Shown here one piece after another: positions 53,460 to 61,891 of a stretch of 64,000 bases of DNA. The notes beneath the pieces are model-generated. The model was not told the DNA's origin. It saw only the letters and a program-made list of their open reading frames with translations, and did no database searches. This DNA is from an uncultured SAR116 cluster alpha proteobacterium (lineage in GTDB: Bacteria > Pseudomonadota > Alphaproteobacteria > Puniceispirillales > GCA-002684695), in contig CACMFN010000001.1 in the NCBI GenBank assembly GCA_902612965.1, forward strand, positions 192,001 through 256,000, read 5' to 3'. How positions within the stretch are numbered: position 1 is the stretch's first letter; every line of letters starts with the position of its first letter. The position numbers and the translations under genes are program-made.

Positions 53460-54918
53460 CTAAATAGCTTAAAAACTCGGGTCTGAATTTTTCTTTCAAT
53501 TCATCATTTGTGTTATTTTTAATTAAACCTTTTTGATAACCCAAATCAGAGTTAAAAATCCTATTACGGTTTAGTATATTTTGTGGGTCAAACCTTCCTT
53601 TTAAATCCTTCATGATCTTAATTTCTTGTTTTGATCGACTTAAATGTAAATAAGCTTTTTTTTCTAAACCTATTCCATGCTCTGCAGAAATTGACCCATT
53701 ATACTTACCTACAATTTTATAGAAGATTTTTTTGATTTTTTCTTTAAGTTCATGACAAATTACTACGGCGTGTAAATTATTATCACCTAGATGCCCAAAA
53801 AATAAAATATCTTTGACTTCTTTAAATGCAAGTATCTCTTTTTCTAATTTAGCAACAAATTTTTGAATCAAATTTAAATTAACAGATATGTCAAAGTTCA
53901 TCCGTAGCGGTATTGTTTTAAATGCCGTTGATGTATTATTTCTTACATTCCATAAATTCTTTATATCTTTTTGTGATGAAGAGATAATGGCATCTTTAAT
54001 AATTTTTTTATAAAGAAATTTACTTAAAGTTTCAGAAAACCATTTTTCATCAATTGCAGGCTTATTTCCTAAAGTCTCAATAAGAACATAGTAATTGTAT
54101 TTTTTTGGAAGTGGGGCCTTGATACCAGTGGAACTTAATATAAATTCGTATGTTGATTTCCATAAAACTTCAAAAGCTGATAAGTCACTACCTAACTCTT
54201 TTTTGCAACTAATTAGTAAATTCAGAAGTTCATCTAAACTATCCACACCACAAAAAGCAACATTTTGGGTCTTTGGTTCTTGATAGAACTTCAGAGTTGC
54301 TTTTGTAATTACTCCAAGAGTTCCTTCTGAGCCGATAAAAATTTGTTTGAGATCATAGCCTGAATTATCTTTAACTAAATTATGTAAATTGCTAATTAAA
54401 GTTCCATCTGCCAACACAACTTCAATTCCTAAAGTGAGGTCCCTAATCATGCCATATTTAATTACCCTCGTTCCACCTGCATTCGTTGCTAAATTTCCGC
54501 CTAAAAAGCAACTACCTTTAGAACCTAAATCAAGAGGAAAGAAAAAGCCTTTCTGTTCAAGAAAATTTTGAAACTTTTCAAGAGTTACGCCAGTTTCTAC
54601 AGTTGCACTTAGTGATAACGTATCAAAATTTGAAATTGAGTTCATTCTCTCCAGAGATAAAATGACTTCATTGTCAAAAGGAACAGCCCCTTGAACTAAC
54701 CCTGTCATTCCTCCTTGAACTGAGACTGGCCAACAGAAGTCATTACATATTTGCATAATTTTTATAACTTCCTGAGTTGATTTGGGGAGAAGTATGATTG
54801 ACGGTTTCCCATTTTTGAAATTAGTAATATCATGGACATATTTAGCATTTTCAATGTTTGGAGTTTTCCATCCTTTTGAGCCAACTATAGGTATCAATTT
54901 TTCAAGAATCAGTTCCAT
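53452..54918 (-). CDS. FAD-linked 2-hydroxyacid dehydrogenase (GlcD/D-lactate dehydrogenase type)
   Basis: A 488-residue VAO/PCMH-type flavoprotein. The FAD-binding half shows V-Q-G-G-M-T-G-L near 72, G-G-N-L-A-T-N-A-G-G near 144 and G-S-E-G-T-L-G-V near 196; the C-terminal half has H-L-G-D-N-N-L-H near 374 and S-A-E-H-G-I-G-L near 412, typical of D-lactate, glycolate and D-2-hydroxyglutarate dehydrogenases. It follows the TAXI permease by ten bases, so the operon encodes uptake of an acid and its oxidation to a keto acid. It is cytoplasmic and probably passes electrons to the quinone pool. Confidence 0.92.
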   Translation of the reverse strand: MELILEKLIPIVGSKGWKTPNIENAKYVHDITNFKNGKPSIILLPKSTQEVIKIMQICNDFCWPVSVQGGMTGLVQGAVPFDNEVILSLERMNSISNFDTLSLSATVETGVTLEKFQNFLEQKGFFFPLDLGSKGSCFLGGNLATNAGGTRVIKYGMIRDLTLGIEVVLADGTLISNLHNLVKDNSGYDLKQIFIGSEGTLGVITKATLKFYQEPKTQNVAFCGVDSLDELLNLLISCKKELGSDLSAFEVLWKSTYEFILSSTGIKAPLPKKYNYYVLIETLGNKPAIDEKWFSETLSKFLYKKIIKDAIISSSQKDIKNLWNVRNNTSTAFKTIPLRMNFDISVNLNLIQKFVAKLEKEILAFKEVKDILFFGHLGDNNLHAVVICHELKEKIKKIFYKIVGKYNGSISAEHGIGLEKKAYLHLSRSKQEIKIMKDLKGRFDPQNILNRNRIFNSDLGYQKGLIKNNTNDELKEKFRPEFLSYLAK

Positions 54919-54928
54919 TTTTTTACCA

Positions 54929-56806
54929 TTAGATACCTCTTTTATGTCTAAGAAAATCCCAAGCTAATAATACTGAACCCAAGATTAGACAAATAATCTG
55001 GATTCTAACATCCATAAATAAAATTCCAAATCCAACAGACAATCGAAGAATTACTTCAGCCCAAGACAGTTTTGTGCAATCAAATTTGGCAAGTGCACTA
55101 TTTATAAACCAAATTGAAATTAATAGACGTGGAACAATTGAAAAAAACTCCAACCAAGAAAAATTCTCAATAATGAGAAGACATGGGTAATATGCAAAAG
55201 CAAATGGAATTATAAATTTTGCAATTCCAAGTCTAAATGCCATCAAAGAAGTAATTATAGGATTTGATCCAGCAATTGGTGCAGCTGCATAAGCGGCAAG
55301 CGCTACAGGTGGAGTCAAACTAGATGCAACACCATAGTAAAAAACAAATAGATGTGCAATTAGTACGGAAACACCTAGATTTTGAAGTGCTGGTCCCATA
55401 ACAACAATTATTATTAGATAAGCTGGCAGAGTAGGCATTCCCATGCCTAAAACAAGCGCTCCAATCATAGCCAAGGTAAGAGAAAGAAATAAACTGTCTC
55501 CTCTTAATTCATTCATAAAAGATGCTAATTTTATTCCTATTCCTGTTGAGTCTATAGCTCCAACTAACATTGAAATTACAACTATAGCTATTAACAGTTT
55601 TGCACCTTGCGTACCCCCTTTAATAACAGAGTTTAATAATTTGACAGGGTTGTTTCTAATTTCAGGATTTATAAAACTCAAAACAAGTATTGAAATTACA
55701 GCATAAAATCCTGCTCTTGATGTAGAAGAACCAAACAAAAGAGAAAAAATTACTAGAAAAATTGGAACAACAAATAAAATTGAATTAATCCAATCCCTAA
55801 CAGTTATTCTACTATCAATGTCTAATTCTTTAATTTCTATGTTTTGTTTTCGCGCTTCCATCGTAACGCTTGAAAATAGGCTAAAATAATATAAAAGTGC
55901 AGGGATTAGTGCTGCGAGAGCAATTGATAAATAATTTATTCCAGTTAAATCAGCCATTACTAAAGCTGCTGCTCCCATAATTGGAGGCATTATCTGCCCT
56001 CCTGACGAAGCAGTTGCTTCAATCCCACCAGCAAAAGTTGGGGTAAACCCCCTTTTCTTGATCATTGGAATTGTGAAAGTGCCTGTTCCTACTATATTTG
56101 CAACAACACTTCCAGACATTGTTCCAAACATTGAACTTGCTAAAATTGCAGCCTGAGCAGGGCCACCTCTAGTTCTTCTTGTCAAAATAAATGCAAATTT
56201 CAAGAGAGTATGGCCAGCACCTGTACCTTCTAAAAGAACTCCAAAAAGAATAAAAATAAATACCGTGTTTACTGCAATATTAGTGATAGTGCCGAATACA
56301 CCTTTATTCATATTATACCAAAGGTTCTCACCTATTAATCTTTCATTGAAGCCACTATGCTGTAAAAAACTAGGAAAATGTGAACCAAAGTATAAGTAAA
56401 TTACTGCGAAAACACCGACAAAGAATAGAGCATACCCCCATGAGCGTCGGCAAACCTCAATAAAAATTCCTAACCCAACTATTGAATAAAGACCATCGAG
56501 ATAAGTAACGTCGTATAATTCATTTTCTAAAATATATTGTACATCATAAAACTTTAGAACTGTAAGAATACCAAAAACTATAATTAAAAAATCGAGTGTG
56601 ATTCTAGATATTAAGAATTTGATACTATGTTCAATTTTTCTATAAGGTAACAAAACAATTGTAATAAGAGCTAAAGCACAACATAAAGCTCTGTGAAATT
56701 TTGGATCAATTAAAGCAAAGCCAGATGCATAAATTGCAATAATTGATAAAGCTAAAGCAGATAATATACTTATATAAGAAAAAGATTGTATTATTAATTT
56801 TTTCAT
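54929..56806 (-). CDS. TAXI-type TRAP transporter fused permease (4TM/12TM)
   Basis: A 625-residue membrane protein in which the small and large TRAP permease parts are fused, the form that works with TAXI binding proteins. G-S-V-V-A-N-I-V-G-T-G near residue 230, Q-I-M-P-P-I-M-G-A near 268 and G-M-G-M-P-T-L-P-A near 447 match the DctM-like half. Its start lies at the foot of a perfect 11-bp hairpin whose 3' arm holds the GAGGAAA ribosome binding site, which suggests reduced or controlled translation relative to the binding protein. Confidence 0.94.
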   Translation of the reverse strand: MKKLIIQSFSYISILSALALSIIAIYASGFALIDPKFHRALCCALALITIVLLPYRKIEHSIKFLISRITLDFLIIVFGILTVLKFYDVQYILENELYDVTYLDGLYSIVGLGIFIEVCRRSWGYALFFVGVFAVIYLYFGSHFPSFLQHSGFNERLIGENLWYNMNKGVFGTITNIAVNTVFIFILFGVLLEGTGAGHTLLKFAFILTRRTRGGPAQAAILASSMFGTMSGSVVANIVGTGTFTIPMIKKRGFTPTFAGGIEATASSGGQIMPPIMGAAALVMADLTGINYLSIALAALIPALLYYFSLFSSVTMEARKQNIEIKELDIDSRITVRDWINSILFVVPIFLVIFSLLFGSSTSRAGFYAVISILVLSFINPEIRNNPVKLLNSVIKGGTQGAKLLIAIVVISMLVGAIDSTGIGIKLASFMNELRGDSLFLSLTLAMIGALVLGMGMPTLPAYLIIIVVMGPALQNLGVSVLIAHLFVFYYGVASSLTPPVALAAYAAAPIAGSNPIITSLMAFRLGIAKFIIPFAFAYYPCLLIIENFSWLEFFSIVPRLLISIWFINSALAKFDCTKLSWAEVILRLSVGFGILFMDVRIQIICLILGSVLLAWDFLRHKRGI

Positions 56807-56813
56807 AAAAATA

Positions 56814-56840
56814 TTTCCTCAGGCTCTAGGCCTGAGGAAA
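56814..56840 (-). promoter_or_regulatory. Perfect 11-bp hairpin covering the permease ribosome binding site
   Basis: TTTCCTCAGGC (56814-56824) pairs exactly with GCCTGAGGAAA (56830-56840), loop TCTAG. On the transcribed strand the stem ends in GAGGAAAT, seven bases before the permease ATG, so the stem hides the ribosome binding site, and the following bases are T-rich. It lies just after the binding-protein gene. It may act as an attenuator, an mRNA stabiliser, or both. Confidence 0.72.
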
Positions 56841-56850
56841 ACATTATTTT

Positions 56851-57852
56851 CTAATCTGTTGGAATAATATTCTGTGGAACATTAAATCCTTGTTCTTTGT
56901 AATATCGATAAGCACCTTTGTGCAAAGGTAGGTTTACTGATGTGAAGGCAGTTTCTTTAGTAACCTCTTTAAGAAAAACAGCCGTCTTATGGATGTCATC
57001 TAGATTTTCCCAAAAAGCTTTAGTTACATTATAAACAACATCTTCATCTACCATGCTTGTAGTACCTATAAATTGATTAAAGCCAAGGGCCCTTATAGTT
57101 CCCTTTGTCAATTGTCCTTTATAAACACTGCCATCAAAAGTGGTAATTCCTCTACCAGGAGATGAGCTTTGCTTTTTCAGGGCAGGTGCATCCAGGGCAC
57201 TTTCAGGAATTGATAAAAGTCTAAAATTTGAATTTAGGCCAAATTGTTGAACTAAAGCACATCCAACATCACACGGTCTTACCATTACATCAACTTTATT
57301 ATCTCTAAAAGCATTAAGGCCTTCACCCCAAGGAAGTATAACACCTTCGTAATCTTTATCGTGATCAAATCCCGTTACACCTTTCATGATACCTTTTGAA
57401 CCAACACTTGCAGCACCTGAAGGAGGCCCAAGAAAAACTTTTTTCCCTTTAATGTCTTTCCAATCAACAATGCCTGAGTTTTCTTTTGTCAATACATGAA
57501 AGACACCTGCTTTAAATCCTAAAATAGATCTTAAGTTTTCAGCATAGTTTGGTGCTTCCTCAATCTTTGAATACATAGCTTTTTTGTTTTTCATCAAAAC
57601 GTAAAGGTTTGGAACACCTGAGTAGAAAGAGATATCCCCTTTACCAGCAGACAACATTGACTTTGTTAATGTTTTCCCAGCATTTACTTCAATATCAACA
57701 CCAGCTTTTGAGGCCTGTGCAGCAAATGCGATAAAAATTGTTCCCGGAGGACCACCTGCTACAGCAGTTTCTCCTTTGAAACTCTGACCAGACGCACTAA
57801 AATTTAGTCCAGTTATCAAAATCAAAGTTAACAATATTTTTATTAATTTCAT
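56851..57852 (-). CDS. TAXI family TRAP solute-binding protein
   Basis: A 333-residue periplasmic receptor with a signal peptide (K-L-I-K, hydrophobic core, S-A-S-G cut near 22) and a strong AGGAGG site. The mature N-terminus A-G-G-P-P-G-T-I-F-I-A-F and the later G-P-P-S-G-A-A-S belong to the TAXI group. C182 and C186 in P-C-D-V-G-C could form a disulfide. It is first in the TAXI/permease/2-hydroxyacid dehydrogenase operon and divergent from a ThDP enzyme. A short acid such as a 2-hydroxy acid is the likely cargo by context. Confidence 0.92.
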   Translation of the reverse strand: MKLIKILLTLILITGLNFSASGQSFKGETAVAGGPPGTIFIAFAAQASKAGVDIEVNAGKTLTKSMLSAGKGDISFYSGVPNLYVLMKNKKAMYSKIEEAPNYAENLRSILGFKAGVFHVLTKENSGIVDWKDIKGKKVFLGPPSGAASVGSKGIMKGVTGFDHDKDYEGVILPWGEGLNAFRDNKVDVMVRPCDVGCALVQQFGLNSNFRLLSIPESALDAPALKKQSSSPGRGITTFDGSVYKGQLTKGTIRALGFNQFIGTTSMVDEDVVYNVTKAFWENLDDIHKTAVFLKEVTKETAFTSVNLPLHKGAYRYYKEQGFNVPQNIIPTD

Positions 57853-57987
57853 AAACTTTCCTCCTTCATTGTTATAAAAACCCTGAATTAATCTGTTCTT
57901 CTCGTCAAGGATTTAAGTAATATATTTTTATGAATTCTAATATGGTATATATCAAATGTAACGTAACCAAAATTTAGAGTGAATTAA

Positions 57988-59637
57988 TTGAAAAAAATTT
58001 CGGGCGGAGCTTTAATTACAAAAATATTAATCCAAAATGGAATAAGTAAAGCCTTTTGTGTTCCTGGCGAAAGCTACCTTGGTGTTTTAGAGGCTATCAG
58101 AGAAAGCAAAAACAAATTTGATTTAGTTGTTTGTCGTCATGAAGGTGGTGCTGCTTACATGGCTGAAGCGTATGGTAGACTTACTCAAATGCCAGGCATT
58201 TGTTTTGTAACAAGAGGTCCTGGAGCATGTAATGCTAGTATTGGGGTCCATACCGCTTACCACGAAGGAACTCCTCTAATATTATTTGTTGGTCAAGTTC
58301 CAGTGAAGTCTCTTAAGAAAAATGCTTTTCAATCCATAGATACAGATAAGTTTTTTAATTCAATGGCAAAGTATACTGAAACTATAAAAGACCCTAAAAA
58401 CATTCGAAAAATTTTAGAAAAAGCAATTTATATCAGCACTGAAGGAAAGCCTGGACCAGTTGTTTTAGCAATTCCAGAGGATATACAATTTGCAATGGTG
58501 AGTGATAAAATAAGTGAAGTGTTAGAACACAAAACTCACAAGATAAAATCAAAAATATTCCGTGCCTATATTAAAGAATTAAATCATTCAAAAAGGCCAA
58601 TAATTTTTTTGAGTGGAAGCAAATGGAAAAAAGAAACTAAAAAGAAATTAGAAACTTTTGCTAAAAATAACGATATTCCGTTTGCTGTTACATTCAGAAA
58701 AAATGATCTTTTTGATAATCAAAATAAGAAATTTGTAGGCTCACTTGGGGTAGGTCCAGATACAAATTTAGTTTCATTCATAAATGAGTCAGATCATATT
58801 TTATTAATAGGAGGGGAATTAGGTGAAATAGAAACAAATAAATTTTCAAGATTAGTAAAGTCAAAAAAAGATCAAAAAATTTTTCACATAACAGATAATA
58901 AATCCTTAATAAATAAAAGTTCTTATGACTTGCTTGTTTCAGATATAAACTATTTTTGTGAATTATTATGCGAAACAAAATTTTTAAAAAATGGTTTGTG
59001 GGGATCTAATTCTAAATCCTTAAGAGAGAGCTATGAAAATTATATAAAGCCAAAAATTTTTAAAAATAACATTAATCCTGGTTTAGCTGTTAAGGATATT
59101 TCAGATAATACCAGTGCAAATACTATTATAACTGCAGGTGCTGGTAATTATACTCATTTTATTTTAAGACATCACAAATTTAGACAATTAAATACTTTAT
59201 TAGCGCCGATTAATGCGCCAATGGGATACTCAGTACCAGCATCTATAACAGCAGCTTTACTTAATAAAAATAAAGAGATCATTTGCTATGCAGGTGACGG
59301 ATGTTTCATGATGAATTTTCAGGAAATGGTAATTGCATTTAAAAGAAATTTAAAAATTACATTTATAATTTTTAATAATGGTATTTATGGTTCTATAAGA
59401 ATGCATCAGGAATTCAAATATCCTGGAAAAACAATTGCTACGTCTCTCAACAATCCTGAATTTGTTTCACTTTCAAAGTCCTTTGGTATTAAGGCAATTA
59501 ATATCAAAGATCCTCAGCATTTATTTAAAAATTATACCAAGCTTAGAAATAATTTTGATGGTCCAATACTTTTGAATATGAATACTGATCCAGAAATTAT
59601 TAACCCTCAAAAGACTATTGATGAATTAGCTAATTAA
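57988..59637 (+). CDS. Thiamine-diphosphate enzyme, acetolactate synthase/benzoylformate decarboxylase-like
   Basis: A 549-residue ThDP enzyme with three domains. The catalytic Glu is E28 in V-P-G-E-S-Y, and the cofactor motif runs from G-D-G-C-F to F-N-N-G near 430-458. No partner regulatory subunit lies nearby, so housekeeping IlvB is unlikely; a keto-acid decarboxylase, carboligase or related catabolic enzyme is favoured. The start is a TTG at 57988, since no in-frame ATG exists before E28. It is divergent from the TAXI transporter, whose operon should make a 2-keto acid, a fitting substrate. It overlaps the convergent UPF0261 gene by eight bases. Confidence 0.9.
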   Translation: MKKISGGALITKILIQNGISKAFCVPGESYLGVLEAIRESKNKFDLVVCRHEGGAAYMAEAYGRLTQMPGICFVTRGPGACNASIGVHTAYHEGTPLILFVGQVPVKSLKKNAFQSIDTDKFFNSMAKYTETIKDPKNIRKILEKAIYISTEGKPGPVVLAIPEDIQFAMVSDKISEVLEHKTHKIKSKIFRAYIKELNHSKRPIIFLSGSKWKKETKKKLETFAKNNDIPFAVTFRKNDLFDNQNKKFVGSLGVGPDTNLVSFINESDHILLIGGELGEIETNKFSRLVKSKKDQKIFHITDNKSLINKSSYDLLVSDINYFCELLCETKFLKNGLWGSNSKSLRESYENYIKPKIFKNNINPGLAVKDISDNTSANTIITAGAGNYTHFILRHHKFRQLNTLLAPINAPMGYSVPASITAALLNKNKEIICYAGDGCFMMNFQEMVIAFKRNLKITFIIFNNGIYGSIRMHQEFKYPGKTIATSLNNPEFVSLSKSFGIKAINIKDPQHLFKNYTKLRNNFDGPILLNMNTDPEIINPQKTIDELAN

Positions 59638-60859
59638 TTTTAATTAAGCCCTCATCAAGCCATTCATCAAAAATTTGAAGTGCTAAATTTGTAAATTCTG
59701 GATCATTTATGTTCTGTTTTATTTCGTAATATTTAACAGGCTCTTTTAAAATATTTTTCATCTCTTCATGAAAAGAATTTATTGCATTTTGATCAAAAGC
59801 CCATTCACCCTCTCTGTCCCAGTCATCAAAACCTCCATGTGTCATAATAAAAGCAGTAGGGCCTTTAGACTTCATTAATTTTTCACCTATTATTGAAGCT
59901 GCTTTTTTTCTCTCAGAGGCACTCAATGCAGCGCATGTAATTAAACGATTATGGGGTCTAAACTCTCTTTCCTCAAAGTCTTTTGGGGGTTGTGACCATG
60001 TTTTAGCGTCTACAACTGTTAACCCACCAGGAGCAACAATTTGAGGGATTTTAAATTTTCCAGCTACTTCAAGTCGATCTTTCCCCGCATTTACTTCAGA
60101 TCCAAAATAATAATTACTTATTTCTACAAGAGAAAAATCCATTACAGCCACAATTCTTCCCAGCTTTATAAGCGACTCCATTGCAGATCCACCCATCCCA
60201 GTTGTGTGAAAAACAGCCCCTTCAAACCCTCTTTTTTCAAGTTCAGGTAATAGTGTCACTATATATTTCAAAGCAGATGTTCCAAGAGAGGTAATTGCTA
60301 CAATAGGCTTAGGTTCAGGCATTTCATACTTAGCTAATGTAGCCCCCACAACTGCTCCACATGCCTGGCTCAGTGAAGATTTGCATATAGTATTTAATCC
60401 ATACAGACCACCTGCCCATAAAACTGTAATTATGTCAGATGGCAATCTTTGAGGTTCTATCAAGGGCGAACCTGCAACTGTTGATATTAAACATTTTGGA
60501 AAACCAAGAGGGAGCTCAGAAAATACATCTAAAGCTAAATCAGTCCCCATTGTACCTCCTAATGCTATTGCTCCATCTATTTTTTTTTCTTTACATAATT
60601 TTAAAGTAAGAGATTTTGCTCCTTTTGCAGATGCTATCATTGCATCGTTTTCATTACCTAAATCAATAATATCTTTATTTGTCATATTCGCATATTCAGC
60701 TACGTCATGCTTTGAATAATCAACTTTAATTGGTGGATCTCCGAGGACACTTACATCCATGAGGACAGGATTACACTCAAGATTTTTAATACATTCTCGC
60801 ATAAAATCTATTTCATCTGATTTTGTGTCCACAGTCCCGATTATAAGAATATTTTTCAT
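59630..60859 (-). CDS. UPF0261/Tm-1-like protein
   Basis: A 409-residue protein of the UPF0261 family, related to the ATP-binding N-domain of the plant Tm-1 resistance protein. The start I-L-I-I-G-T-V-D-T-K-S-D-E, the A-L-G-G-T-M-G-T near 101, I-S-T-V-A-G near 125 and T-G-M-G-G near 218 are typical. In bacteria these proteins often sit next to TIM-barrel signal-transduction-like hydrolases and in sugar or keto-acid catabolic clusters. Their reaction is not established. Here it is a single gene between a ThDP enzyme and a DMT exporter. Confidence 0.88.
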   Translation of the reverse strand: MKNILIIGTVDTKSDEIDFMRECIKNLECNPVLMDVSVLGDPPIKVDYSKHDVAEYANMTNKDIIDLGNENDAMIASAKGAKSLTLKLCKEKKIDGAIALGGTMGTDLALDVFSELPLGFPKCLISTVAGSPLIEPQRLPSDIITVLWAGGLYGLNTICKSSLSQACGAVVGATLAKYEMPEPKPIVAITSLGTSALKYIVTLLPELEKRGFEGAVFHTTGMGGSAMESLIKLGRIVAVMDFSLVEISNYYFGSEVNAGKDRLEVAGKFKIPQIVAPGGLTVVDAKTWSQPPKDFEEREFRPHNRLITCAALSASERKKAASIIGEKLMKSKGPTAFIMTHGGFDDWDREGEWAFDQNAINSFHEEMKNILKEPVKYYEIKQNINDPEFTNLALQIFDEWLDEGLIKIN

Positions 60860-60976
60860 GAGACTTTCCCCCTAATTAGTGTTTAATAAAATTAAATTAG
60901 AACAATTTATATTGCCAATCAAATAAACTCTATTTATGAATTTTAACAAAATATAAAAATTATCTTATTTTGATTT

Positions 60977-61891
60977 TTGAAAGTAAATAATATTAGAACT
61001 AAAATTTTAAATGACAAATTTGTTGGTTTCGCTTGTGCAACTACAGTTCTATTTATTTGGTCAAGTTGGATAGTAGCCAGCAGGTATGGCGTTCTTACAA
61101 ATTTATCTATACTAGACATGATTGCAATCAGGTTTGGTGTTTCAGGTTTAATTGTTATACCTTTTATTTTTTATTATAAACCATGGGAAACACTTACGGT
61201 ATTAAGGGCAATTGTTTATAGCGTATTACTGGGACCAATTTATATGCTATTTGTTTTCAGTGGTTTTATATATGCTCCAGCTGCACATAGTGCAGTTTTC
61301 TTTAATGGATTTCTTCCATTTTTAACACTATTAATTTCTTTAATTTGGCTTAAAGAAAAAATATCTAAATTTCAGGCTTTATCAGTTATTTTAATTTTAC
61401 TGGGAGCATTTTTAATTCTCACTGATGGAGCGAAGCTTAATATAGAATTAAGCTGGCTTGGAGACTTATTTTTCCTAATTGCTGGATGTTTGTTTGCAAT
61501 TTATCTTGTAGTAAGTCGAGCATGGAATATAACAATACCAGAATTAATTTTTTGTACTGCATTTTTAAATTTCTTAATCTATATACCTTTTTGGTTATTA
61601 TTCTTGCCTAAAGATTTTTCTGAGATCTCAGATTTTGATCTAGTATTGCAGTTAGTTTTTCAAGGAGTAGTTCCAAACCTAATAGGCCTATTATTGGTTA
61701 CAACAGCTGTAAAAACAATAGGTTCTGCTTCAACATCTGCATTCCTCGCTGGTGTCCCAGCGACAGCTTCTATACTAAGTTTATTTATATTAGGTGAGTA
61801 TCTAGGTGTGTTTGGTTGGCTTGGAATTATATTTATAACTCCAGGAATACTGTTATTAGCTCTAATGGAGAACACAAAGAAAACTAGCTAA
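60977..61891 (+). CDS. EamA/DMT-superfamily transporter
   Basis: A 304-residue membrane protein with about ten hydrophobic segments in two EamA repeats; the second repeat ends in L-G-E-Y-L-G-V-F-G-W-L-G. Members move amino acids, metabolites or drugs across the inner membrane, usually outward. The start is a TTG at 60977 with a weak binding site; the first in-frame ATG would remove the first helix, so the TTG is kept. It overlaps the convergent cyclase gene by eight bases. No substrate can be named. Confidence 0.9.
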   Translation: MKVNNIRTKILNDKFVGFACATTVLFIWSSWIVASRYGVLTNLSILDMIAIRFGVSGLIVIPFIFYYKPWETLTVLRAIVYSVLLGPIYMLFVFSGFIYAPAAHSAVFFNGFLPFLTLLISLIWLKEKISKFQALSVILILLGAFLILTDGAKLNIELSWLGDLFFLIAGCLFAIYLVVSRAWNITIPELIFCTAFLNFLIYIPFWLLFLPKDFSEISDFDLVLQLVFQGVVPNLIGLLLVTTAVKTIGSASTSAFLAGVPATASILSLFILGEYLGVFGWLGIIFITPGILLLALMENTKKTS

